Positions 1 to 9,440 of a DNA stretch of 64,000 nucleotides are shown piece after piece. The notes beneath the pieces are model-generated. The model searched no databases. It saw only the letters and a program-made list of their open reading frames with translations, and was not told the origin of the DNA. The position numbers were made by a program, and so were the translations under genes. Each line of letters begins with the position of its first letter. The first letter of the stretch is position 1. The stretch is from Limonium bicolor. Lineage: Eukaryota; Streptophyta; Magnoliopsida; Caryophyllales; Plumbaginaceae. Where the stretch lies: the NCBI GenBank assembly GCA_023374045.1, contig CM041776.1:140805296-140869295 (forward strand), written 5' to 3'.

Positions 1-421
1 GACTGAACTGAATGATCAAGGTGCTTCTGGTTAACCCACTTTACCACTCTTTTTTTACAATTACTAGATACCGAAGCTAGGGATTTAGAAATCAGTGTTC
101 TCCTGGATGCGACCATGTTGTGCTATAGTGATTTAGAGTGCTTTCCCTATCTTTTCCTTAGGTTAATACCGTTAATAGTATTTCTTACAACATCTATGTG
201 CTTAAATGTTTCCACAAGGATACTGAAGATATATGAGAGCGTGGGTCCCGGGGTACTTATCACATAGATTTCTTTTGTTTTGGATTTGAATTGTGTAAGT
301 ATCATTTTGTCTTTAGTTATTCTTTTAGGTGAATGTTTTTATTCATGGCTGAGAGTATGTATCTATTCATGTTATCTAACATGTTTTGAAAAATGTGGTT
401 AGGGATATAAATATTTTACAA
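1..421. other. Unassigned AT-rich stretch at window edge
   Basis: No reading frame, LTR end or repeat that I recognise. The Athila integrase frame becomes readable only from about 422, so this is either the left flank of a truncation or sequence inserted into the integrase gene. A TATA-like string (ATATAAATATTTT) lies at about 405-417, but nothing shows it is a promoter. Confidence 0.4.
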
Positions 422-1043
422 AGTTCATGCCGATATCTCGCCAGAATTTAAGGTTGCTTTGCCCTACCATCCTCAGACAAATGGACAAGCTAAAGTGTCT
501 AATCGAGAGCTCAAGTGGATTCTTCAGAAGACCGTCAGTTCTTCAAGGAAAGGTTGGTCTCAAAAGCTTGATGACGCTCTATGGACCTACCGAACTGCAT
601 TCAAGACCCTCATTGGGATGTCTTCGCAGGCTAGTTTATGGTCAGTCTTGTCATTTGCCTATGGAGTTGGAACATTAAACATACTGGTCACTTAAGGCCC
701 TAGACTTTGATATTCATGTTTTTGGTGAGAGAAGGAAGTGTCAGATCTCTGAATTAGCGGAGACGAGGGATCAAGCTTACAATAGTGCAAATATTTACAA
801 AGAGCACACCAAGGAGCTGCATGATCTGATGATTCAGAGGAGGGACTTCCAAGTTTGATATTTGGTGATGCTTTACAATTCTCGGTTAAAGCTTTTCCCT
901 GGGAAGCTTATGTGCCACTGGGCCGGTCCTTTCAAAGTTGTTGGTATCACTTCTTACGGGGCTTACGAGCTTGAAAATCACAAGGGTGAAGTGTTTAAAG
1001 TTAATGAGGCTTGATTGAAAAGTATCTTGGTATTATTGATGCT
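422..1043 (+). pseudogene. Athila-like Ty3/gypsy integrase, C-terminal part, broken
   Basis: Remnant of the pol integrase of an LTR retrotransposon, the enzyme that joins element DNA to the host chromosome. Visible in order are [15 protein letters not shown], an [18 protein letters not shown] segment, [16 protein letters not shown] and, further on, a FPGKL...WAGPFKV segment from the C-terminal tail. The RLVYGK-CHLPVELEHKAYWA type of block is characteristic of the Athila lineage. The frame shifts near 615-625, a TAA follows LEH near 678, and a TGA follows RRDFQV near 856, so no functional protein is possible. The N-terminal zinc finger and the first two catalytic acidic residues are missing. 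Everything to the right up to 4015 follows the order of an Athila 3' end, which supports the lineage call. Confidence 0.8.
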
Positions 1044-2433
1044 ACTCTTGTTATGCATTCAGTATCTTTTGTGTAGGATCATTTTGATGCCCTAGACACT
1101 TCCATTCTCCCGACTTCATAAGGTAAAAAAAAGATCCCTTGGAGGCTCCGTTATGCCTTTCAGAAGCTTCGGAAGCTCGCTTTAGGATGTTATGATCAGT
1201 AAGCTTGGTAAGTCTAGCTGGAGACTTTAAAGCAGAGCGGTATGGTGGGAGGCAACCCACCCTTTTATCGTTTTCATTTATTTTCCTTTCGGTTTGCTTA
1301 CTTTTATTTCTTTTCTTTTTACACTTTTGGTTGTATTTTCAGTACACTTGAGTTCTTCTGGCTGTGTAGAATACCTTAGCAGGAGCACTCTCTTCATTTC
1401 ACTGCTGAACTCAAGTGTGAGGGGGCGTTCCAAAGGCTTGCGCATCTGAATTTGGGGAGTATTCTTTCTCTTATTTTGCTACTTCCATCCTTTTTATTCC
1501 GCTTGCCTGATTGTCATTTTGGTTTATATCCCTTTCTGGAATTAATTTTTACTACGCAATGAGGGCATTGCTTTGGCTTAAGTGTGGGGGACGTTTGCCA
1601 CCGTCGAGGCTTGTTATTAAGTTTTTCTTTCTTGCACTTGTTTAAGGCTTGTTAATAATGATAAATGAAAGGAAAACACAGAGGAAACTAAGCAAGTTGA
1701 CATGTTAGGGGGTGTGAAATTGTTTTTCTGACTATTTTGATTTTATTGATAAAATTGAAGTCTTTGTCTACTATGCTAATATGATTGATAATTTTTGCTA
1801 TATGAACCTTGTTTTTAACTTTGAGCCTTGGACTGGATGGAATGAAAGGCGGAGAAGAACAAAAGCAAGGTACTCCCCTGATCCTTTAAGGTATTTTTCT
1901 GATCCTAAAACATGCCTCGTTCACTCGGTTATCAAGTCTTTTGGGGTGCCTTATCACCTAGCTACCTAAGGTTTTTTGAATCTGGGATAGTTGACCCAAA
2001 GCTGCTACATGGGCGAAGAGAAAAGTCTAGGGTGAAAGAAATCAATGAACTTCAATTGAAGTATCTATGCACCTTCTGAGCTAAATGATTTCAATAACTT
2101 CTATCTATGGGATCATGAGTGCGTGGCATTGAAAGGTAAAATGGAATAAGATCTTACTTCATGCCCCTTGATATTCGAAAAGGAATGTGAAGGAAATGGT
2201 TGTTTGGCTCATGGTTAATGGCAATTCTTATGGTTCTTCTTCTCTCTCAACTTTGTATGACTTCTAAAACTTCTTGGTTTGTTCTAAAAATTCTTTTGTT
2301 TAGAGTTAGAAAATCTAATCCCCCGGGCCGAAAGACTTGCAAAATATTCTTCTGTGCTCTCTCTCTGTGGTTGTTATCTATTGGCTTGCTTGAATATTTA
2401 TTTGAGAGATTTGTTTGGGGACAAGCAAAAGAT
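1044..2433 (+). other. Athila-like 3' noncoding region
   Basis: Between the integrase remnant and the polypurine tract lie about 1.4 kb without a credible gene. The string GGGAGGCAACCCA near 1249-1261 is one I associate with the sequence following Athila pol. Short AAGTGTG(A/G)GGGG strings occur at about 1410 and 1579 and resemble the true polypurine tract at 2434. Athila elements may carry an env-like gene here, but the short frames present show no signal peptide or membrane segment that I trust. Confidence 0.6.
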
Positions 2434-2448
2434 AAGTGTGGGGGAATT
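2434..2448 (+). other. Polypurine tract of the Athila-like element
   Basis: AAGTGTGGGGGAATT lies immediately before the TGATGCATCG that starts the LTR. The polypurine tract primes plus-strand DNA synthesis during reverse transcription, and its position fixes the LTR start. Confidence 0.75.
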
Positions 2449-4015
2449 TGATGCATCGATTATTGGTATATCTTTTAGCGCTTAAACCCCTAATCTTACG
2501 TGTTTTTTTCCTAAGTTTCATGAATTAATAATGTTCATATCTTTGTTGAAGTAAAAGTACCTCACATTAGCTTATTTTAGTGTTTTATAACTTAGGACGA
2601 TCCAAGAGAAAATCGGCACAAAAACACAAATGTGGGTCACGTCCGGACTTCACGTCCACACCTGTCACCCGGACAGGCCGTCCGTATTCCCTGACCGGCA
2701 GTCTGTGGCCTCAAACGCACCCGATTCCCGTTTTCTCTTATGTCCGGATCAACATCCGCACCATTGCCCCAGACGCGTTGTTCTTGTCTGGCTAACTGAC
2801 CCGGACGAAGACCCGGACGCGCCTAAATCTCACTCTTCGAAGCTTCCACATGTCCGGATGATATGTCCGACCCTGTGACCTAGACGTGCTTAGAAGGATG
2901 GCTATATAAACGACCACGAATGCAGCGCCAAGGATATTTAATATTCAGTCGTTCAACCCACACGTCCGGCCAAATGACCCAAACAGGTGGCCCGGACGTC
3001 TCACAAACCAGAAAAAGTCACTTGACAGTTCTATCTCACGTCCGGCTCTCCTACCTGGACGAGTGAGCCGGACGTGTGTATTTTTTGTCCAAAATTTCTT
3101 TTTAAAGGAGCGTCACGAGAGATCTAAAGAGAATTCAGAGACACGACTCCAGACACGAGACTACTTCAGAGACACGACCGTGGAACCCTACATCATCAGC
3201 AAGAGAATTTCTGCCCTGATTTCACCAGTCCATTCAACTTGACTCCTTGTAGATCTTCAGTTTAACTTATAGATGATTTCTTCACCTTCTTCTCTTATTG
3301 TTTCATTTGTTGTTATGCTCGGCTAAGGGATTAAACTCCGGGGAATGGTGGTTGTAAATAGTTAAAGTTTTGTAGATTTATAATCAGTTGATATGAAATT
3401 AATTTTGGGTTTGTTTCAGATTATAAATCTTGTTTGCGGTATCAATAAAAACTGCTACTTTATTTTTAGCTTTGTGAAATCTGTCAAGTATCAGTGATTG
3501 ATAGATATGTTGTTATAATCTTTAGTCGGCGGAAAGCTTTATCTGATTGATGAGTTTAACCCTCAGATGCAATTTAAATTCTTGCGCTTAATCGTTCTGC
3601 ATTTGTTGCGATAGATTCATGATTTGATTTATCGCGTTCTATGTAGGGGAGTTCTATTTGGAGAGGATTTAGTCATTAGAAACTTGTTAGAATTTACCGA
3701 ACCCTCTTCCCTTATCCAAATGGTAAAAGAACTGCAAGACTTAACTAGGATAGACCACTAGAACCCGGAGTTCCGCTTTCGTTATATTATTATCAGTTAC
3801 ATTTTGCTTGTTCTTAATTTTATTGATCGATAATTTCCCCCCGATTTAGAGCTTTCGCTATGATTTGATTAGTCCATATAGTCCCTCAGTTCGATACCTG
3901 GTTACTTGTCAAATACGCTTTACTATAGTGACCGGGATTTATTTTGTGACCCGTAGGCTTTTGATTTATTAATTTCTAGGATTAATTTCGTAGCTTTTAG
4001 TAGACCGAAAATTCA
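2449..4015 (+). repeat. 3' LTR of the Athila-like element
   Basis: Starts TGATGCATCG directly after the polypurine tract. The right end is placed at ...GAAAATTCA by the usual TG...CA rule and the loss of LTR-like sequence, but with no second LTR copy in the window this boundary is uncertain by tens of bases. The length of about 1.57 kb suits Athila. It contains a TATA box at 2903 and, at about 2640-3080, a dense series of TCCGGAC/GTCCGG motifs in direct and inverted orientation. Confidence 0.65.
2903..2910 (+). promoter_or_regulatory. TATA box of the Athila-like LTR
   Basis: TATATAAA within GGCTATATAAACGACC, in the middle of the LTR where the U3/R boundary is expected. No other TATA-like string nearby is as good. 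Confidence 0.55.
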
Positions 4016-4554
4016 TGTTTGCAGCATAGCATTGTTGTTGCTGGCTTAAAAGAATTGCTTACTTCTTAACGCGGCAAGTTTACAAATGTTTGTCGCTAGG
4101 CTACATGGCATATTATTGATGAAAGGGGAACCTCCTGCTGTAGAGTTGTGTTCCCAAATGGAGTGTGAGGAGATAGCAAAAAGACTCACTTTTATGAAGA
4201 AAGTGAGATATTTGGGCATCTTCCTGGTCATACGTGTTTTGCAAAGTCAACCAAAGAAGCTTCTAATTATTAGGGTGTAAAAAATTATTTTTGTTTGGAT
4301 GATGGAAACTTCTGTAATATTTAACCCGCATTTGCACTTTTGGTTTGGGTGCCATGCTTGTAATCCATGAATGTTTAATGAATGATAACTTTTACTTTTC
4401 ATTTGACAACTCCAATTTTTATTTTATGGATTTTTAATTAGTTGACCATTGGATCTACGCGGAGCGACCGATAATCCATAGTCTTGACTAGTAAAACTGC
4501 TTGTTCTTACATTTTTTTATACTACCCAAAGAGATTTACTTTCTGTGGAATAGT
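4016..4554. other. Truncated Tat element end, no firm gene
   Basis: This stretch joins the Athila LTR to the tandem array at 4560. In the intact Retand-like unit further right, the matching position (between the 3' end of the antisense gene and the array) holds the last exon and 3' UTR of a + strand gene. A 64-codon + strand frame (4086-4280) could be the end of such a gene, but its translation has no feature I recognise and it does not obviously match the antisense genes at 9441 or 20733. Confidence 0.3.
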
Positions 4555-4559
4555 GACTG

Positions 4560-5107
4560 GGTGTTATAGCTTGTATGGGCATAATGGATAGTCGTAAGTA
4601 ATAGCCTATCTTGGTACAATGGTGGGCGTGATAGCCTAAGTTGGCTCGATGGCCGGGCGTGATAGCCCAAGTTGGCTCGATGGCCGGGGCGTGATAGTCC
4701 AAGTTAACTTGCGCCGGGCGTGATAGCTCAAGTTGGCACGATGGCCGGGCGTGATAGCCCAAGTTGGCACGATAGTGGGGCGTGATAGCCCAAGTTGGCA
4801 CAATGGCCGGGAGTGACAGCCATAACATTTTATGATTGCAAGGCATGATAGCCAATTTTGGCGCGATGGCGCGGCGTGATACCATAAATTGGCATGATGG
4901 TGGGACATGATAGCCCTGAGATATTATGATTGCTAGGCGTGATAGCCTACTTTGGCACGATGGTCGGGCGTGATATCCTGAATTGGCACGATGGCCACGC
5001 GTGATAGCCCTGAGATTTTATGATTGATGGGCATGATAGCCTATTTTGGCACGATGGCCGGGCGTGATAGCCCAAAATTGGCACGATGGCAAGACGTGAT
5101 AGCCTTA
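4560..5107 (-). repeat. Tandem array in Tat element 3' UTR, period about 32 bp
   Basis: About 17 imperfect copies of a unit built around GGCGTGATAGCC ... AGTTGGCACGATGGCCG, with period about 30-33 bp. It lies just downstream, in the sense of the - strand, of an integrase gene, exactly as the arrays at 13285 and 24560 do. The GTGATAGCC...GGCCG core is shared with those arrays although the rest of the unit differs. Tandem repeats in the hypervariable 3' UTR are known for Tat/Ogre elements. Confidence 0.85.
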
Positions 5108-5163
5108 ATTTTATGATTGCTTTTTGACAAAGAGAGTTGTAATCCCTTTTTTTTATTGATGTT

Positions 5164-5905
5164 TCAATATGTTTTATACAAGCAACTTTTCAGACACTCA
5201 GTGTGCCAAGAATGTGCAAGCTCACAACCTTTGATATTTTTCAACATGTATGAAGCTCGCCCATTTTTCCAGTGAATGATGTATGGTCCCTCCCACCGAG
5301 GATCAAGCTTCTTTGGTTGTTTAAATTCTCGGAGAACAAAATCTCCAGGAATGAACGATCGTTCCTTTATCTTTTGATTGAAGTACTTTTCAACCCTGGA
5401 CTTATACTTTGCCATTCTTATTTGTGCTTCGGCCTTAATTTCTTTAAGAAAATCGAGGTGATCTCGAATACTCTCGTCATTGAGTGTCTCATCATAGGAT
5501 TCCAGCCAATTAGAAGGTATTATCACCTCGGTTGGGATGACCCCTTCCAGCCCATACGTAAGCTTGTAATAGGTCTCCCCCGTGGGTCCCTTTTCAGTTG
5601 TTCAGTAAGCCCATAAAACCTTGGGTAGCAGTTATGCCCTTCTTCCCTTTTTTTCGTCTAGCTTCCTCTTCAAGGCTTTGCTATTTGTCCATTGGTATTC
5701 TTGACTTGGCCGTTCACCTATGGATGAGCTACCTAGGCAAATCTTAAGTCAATTTTTGATTCTCTGCAAAACATGCAGAAGTTCATGCAATTAAATTGAG
5801 CCCCTTCGTATGTGATTATTACCCTTGGTAGTCTGAACCGATATACCACATACTTTCAAATGAATTCCTCCAACCTTCGGGATATTATGAATACTGTTGG
5901 CATTG
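5164..5905 (-). pseudogene. Tat-type gypsy integrase, C-terminal part
   Basis: The - strand frame reads KERSFIPGDFVLRE, KLDPRWEGPYIIHWK and LAHSWHTECLK at its end, the typical C-terminus of Tat-lineage integrase. Upstream in the gene (higher coordinates) KGPTGETYYKLTYGLEGVIPTEV is readable, then the catalytic-core region around 5790-5830 with AQFN. The second catalytic Asp looks changed (YEGAQFN in place of DNGTQFN), so the enzyme would be dead even without the frame breaks near 5530-5700. The gene is cut at 5905, where the Ogre-like LTR begins, inside the stretch matching 14640-14700 of the intact unit. It is clearly diverged from, but related to, the integrases at 13943 and 24949. Confidence 0.8.
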
Positions 5906-7694
5906 TGTTATACCCAAAATTTTGACCCCCCTAGTTAGGGTCTACGAGGTTCTGGTGTTGTGAGGGGCATTTCAATCAAGTAATGAGAGATTTCAGCTCG
6001 ATCGGCGCATTCCAGGGCATGGGGAGCAGTTTTGTCATTGTCAGGGGCGTTTTCGTAATTTTAAGGCTCTCGAGACCTCCTGTAGGCTTTCTCTCTCTCC
6101 TCCAAAAGATGCCCAAATCAGCTTGAAATGATTTGATATTTTAACCCATGATAGAGGATGACATTTTAAGCGTAATGGCGTTGGAATTTTGATTTTTCGA
6201 ATTTCCAATAATTTTCTAGCAATTTCTGACTGAATCTGATGAGAAATTCAATTTTAAAATATTCCAAAATTTGAAAAATCCGATTCCATTTCCGAAAAAT
6301 CATAATGGCCATCCTTGACACATGGTTAAAATTTCACAGTAAAATTCCTTTGGGAAGTCATTTAATTAAAATGCCAAAAAATCTTACTTTTACTAGATTT
6401 TCTTTATCTTTAAAAAAATCTATATAAAGGGATAGGTCTTATGATAAAGGGAGAAAGTAATAAGCTCTTAGAACCCTGGGCAGTCAAAACTCTTCTCCAT
6501 AGCCAGCCTCCCACGTTTTTGCACCTTCAAGCACCAAAACAACACCGAAATCTCACCGAAATCAACACCGAAACACGTTTTCCAATTCCCAACACATCAA
6601 AAATCATCAAACATCAACCAAACCACCTCCAAAATGTGAAGAACACCTTCAACAACCAACAACGAGAAGCTCGGGTCGAACTCAATCCGGAACCGGCACC
6701 ATCGGAGCCTCTGAAGAATCCTGACGTGAAGAATCCTCTTGAATTCGAAGGTAAAACAGGTTACAATTCTACTTTTCTAACTCTCCACGACCTTATTAAC
6801 TCTCTGTCAAATTTTAGGTTCAAACTAACCTTTTTACGCTTCTGTATTGCTAATTGCTTTTGCTTTGCCTTGTTACTTGTTTGTCAAGTTTCATGCGTAA
6901 TTAGACTTCAAAATGCAATCTTTCAATTACTAACGTATTGTATATCTTTCAGGCTACACGTGCATAATTTTTTAGCCGAAAAAACTGTCGGGAACCATCA
7001 GAAAACCCCTGTCCGTGGGTGGTCCGGGACCTCGGACCTATGGTCCGGGGTCACGGACGGGTTGTCCGTGGCCACGGACACCTACAGACGGCGGCGGAAT
7101 TTTAAAATTTAAAATTTAGGTTTTTTTACATAATGTTCAGGCCCACGGACAGCTTGTCCGTGGCCCCAGACTTTTCAAAATTTCATTTTTTTCTTAAATT
7201 CGACTTTTCTGTCTAGTTAGGTTAACTAGGGTCCATGGTCTCGGACATGGGGTCCGTGGCTACGGACGTAAACAAAATTTGACCTGATTCTGCCTCCGAA
7301 ACCCTAGTCTAGGTACTTTTAGTTTCCACTTTAATTTTCTGTCAAAAATGTTAAAAATAAAAAAAAATCAAAAGCGCGCACTTAGGTTAAAACGACTCGT
7401 AATAAGCCGTAATTAAACTAAGTACAGGAAAAACGACTTCGAGGGGTAATGAAAGTAATTGAGCCCTAATTAAGTCGAATATCAAGCCCCCGAACCCGAA
7501 CTCTCCTTTCCTAATTTGATCTAGGTAAAAATTAGGTGGCGACTCATAATAGGTTCCACTGGGCTAGCTTAGGTTTTAATAATTATTGTTATATGACATA
7601 GTTATTAATCTTAGGTTATAAGTGGACTTAAAACCCGACTATATCCTAATCAACTTAATCAATATAGGGTAGGGTTTAAAAATCGAGGCTCACA
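5906..7694 (+). repeat. 5' LTR of an Ogre/Tat-like element
   Basis: Begins TGTTATACCCAAAATTTTGA, a start typical of Ogre-type LTRs, and ends ...GGCTCACA three bases before a primer-binding site. Length is about 1.79 kb. A TATA box lies at 6421. A 223-codon open frame at 6441-7112 sits wholly inside the LTR and is not a gene in my reading. From 6990 to 7270 there are many GTCCG(T/G)GG and CCACGGAC motifs that can form hairpins. It interrupts the integrase ending at 5905. Confidence 0.75.
6421..6429 (+). promoter_or_regulatory. TATA box of the Ogre-like LTR
   Basis: TATATAAAG followed by GGATAGG, about 515 bp into the LTR. Transcription would start near 6450, leaving a long R-U5 leader of more than 1.2 kb. 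Confidence 0.6.
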
Positions 7695-7697
7695 GAC

Positions 7698-7715
7698 TGG
7701 CGACTCTGCTGCGGA
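7698..7715 (+). other. Primer-binding site of the Ogre-like element
   Basis: TGGCGACTCTGCTGCGGA, three bases after the LTR. It is complementary to a tRNA 3' end of the form ...GCAGAGTCGCCA. Elements of the Ogre/Tat group commonly use a tRNA-Arg primer with this type of site; I recall this family property and could not check it against tRNA sequences. Confidence 0.7.
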
Positions 7716-8427
7716 TAAATTCTTAATATTAACTTGTTTAATTTTAAGAAAGAGGGCTTAACGTGAAAAATTGTTTATTTATGGCTTTATTACTTCATTT
7801 GTTTACTTTCGTGCACACTTTAATTCCTGCACCTTTGCATCATGTGAGAGCGGGTCCACGCAAATCGATTTCACCCCGGGACCCATTTGAGGGTCCCCTG
7901 CCAGGGACTCACACCTTCTAGGTGATGTGAATAAGTGGGGGAAAAGAGGAGGGTGTCGTCTAACCACACCCCCTTAATACCTGGGCTTTAGCCCCAAGCA
8001 TTTTCCTGGCAGTACCCTTACCTAGCCCATTGTTTGGTCAGTTAAAGACCCGATCGTAGACGCACACCTTCAGGTGATGTGAAAAAAAGTGGGGAAGCCC
8101 AAAGAGAATAGCGTGCAAGCCCTATTCCTGTGTGGTGACCTGGGCCCGCGCCCCAAGCACCTCTCCAGATCGATCCATACCCAAGTTGCTTAGAACGTCA
8201 TGTGAGGACATGTTGAACTTGTATGATCCTTGTTTGCTCGTACGGGGGGCCATCATTAAACCTAGAGTCTTGAGGGGCGCTGACCTTTGAATCTTGCACG
8301 AACCTTCGCTATTTATGGGAAAATGGAAACAGGCAATCAGGGGACATCCCGGGGACCTTGGCATGTCTAATCCGGCTAATCTCAGTAGTTACCTCACGAA
8401 GCTTGAGGTAAAACATGCTTCTGTGAT
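7716..8427 (+). other. 5' leader of the Ogre-like element, truncated
   Basis: Noncoding leader after the primer-binding site. It holds a direct duplication with period about 155 bp: ACACCTTC..AGGTGATGTGAA..AAGTGGGG occurs at about 7911 and 8064, and CCTGGGC..GCCCCAAGCA at about 7980 and 8139. No gag start is reached: the sequence stops at 8427 where the Retand-like LTR begins. The rest of the element is not in the window. Confidence 0.55.
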
Positions 8428-8642
8428 TGAAACAGTACATCAATCCTAGTATCCTTGATCTGATCTTAATGAAACAATACGCTTATCCTAGCATGACCCG
8501 ATCTGATCTTCTATCCTACATTACCTGGTCTCGATCTCAGAGTCTCACAAGAGTAGAGAGGGAGAGAAAGAGAGCTTCTATTGGAATCGAATGTAAGTTT
8601 GACTGCCAAATGTTACGTGTCTTATTCCATGGGGATACCCCC

Positions 8643-8650
8643 TATTTATA
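8643..8650 (-). promoter_or_regulatory. Sense TATA box in unit 1 3' LTR
   Basis: On the - strand CTATAAATAGGGGG, the equivalent of the promoter at 19933. In this LTR it would drive transcription leftward out of the element into the Ogre-like leader. Confidence 0.5.
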
Positions 8651-9265
8651 GTATTTTGGGTCTAGTTTTTATGGTGCCAGCCTGTATTTTACATGTATAA
8701 GTACGGTTCTACCCTCTCCTAGTATGTTTGACTGACCAAAGACAGTCGGTCGTACAATACTTTGCTTTGCCTAAGTCCTATCCCCACGGCTGGAGACAGC
8801 CGGATGCCCTATGTGTTTCTACTTCCATCCGGCTAAAGCAGCCAGATGCTCTACGTATCCTGTTTTGGCTTGGCACCATTTCTTCCCTTCTCATCAGTCC
8901 CACAAGTTCTATCTTTCTGAATTTTGGTGAAGAAAATAGAACTTCTATGTCTTGTGTTTCGACGAAAAATTTTGCGACTGCGGCCAATTCTGAGGCTCTT
9001 TGGTCTGTCTGAGCTTCGTCTTTTCCTTATCCCTCAGTCCCACAAGTTCTTTTTCTTCATACTTGGAGAAAAGGAACTTCTTATTGGCCATGTGCGTAGC
9101 TCGTGGTTCGAACCTGCTTCGTACCGCATTTTTGAATTTTTTCCGCCTGTTCTCGGTGTAGAATACGCAGGGTCTTTCTTTCGACTAAACATCGGAAGCG
9201 TCTTTAGGAAGCGTACGGCTCTTTCTCTTCCCCTGCAAAGAAAGGATACTTCCTGTTCGCACATG

Positions 9266-9273
9266 TATATATT
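9266..9273 (+). promoter_or_regulatory. Candidate TATA box for the antisense gene
   Basis: TATATATTA following GCACATG, about 170 bp upstream of the ATG at 9441 and followed by a pyrimidine-rich leader, as in many plant 5' UTRs. The same element is kept at 20554 ahead of the second copy of the gene. Inferred, with no transcript evidence. Confidence 0.4.
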
Positions 9274-9440
9274 ATTTATTTGAGTGGGAAAAAACTTTCC
9301 TTAAAGCCCATTTTTGAGCTCCCTCTTCCTTCTTCTACTGCCCCTTTACTTCGACTGCTCTTCTTCTCTCGCACCCCTGCCGCTGTGTACTACCTTGTCT
9401 TTCATTGCCGTCACCCTTTGATCCTTTGTTAGGCTTGACA

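Larger units (their letters stand above)
8428..9404 (-). repeat. 3' LTR of unit 1
   Basis: Matches 19717-20696 along its whole length. The inner-strand end is TGAAACAGTACATC at 8428. The other end is set at ...GTCTTTCA because this gives a TGAAA/TTTCA terminal inverted pair; this end is inferred and could move by about 100 bp, as both copies continue into the same internal sequence. It carries TATA boxes on both strands (8643 minus, 9266 plus). Confidence 0.75.

Noticed and set aside
4086..4280. Possible host gene end next to the Athila LTR
   Set aside because: Only 64 codons, no recognisable motif, and its place relative to the array and integrase fits a truncated Tat element.
6441..7112. 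223-codon open frame on the + strand
   Set aside because: Lies entirely within the Ogre-like LTR between its TATA box and primer site; composition and translation show no domain, and LTR leaders often hold long chance frames.
8427..8651. 74-codon frame at the Retand LTR edge, repeated at 19686-19955
   Set aside because: It is conserved only because both are LTR copies; it overlaps the sense promoter region and has no protein-like features.
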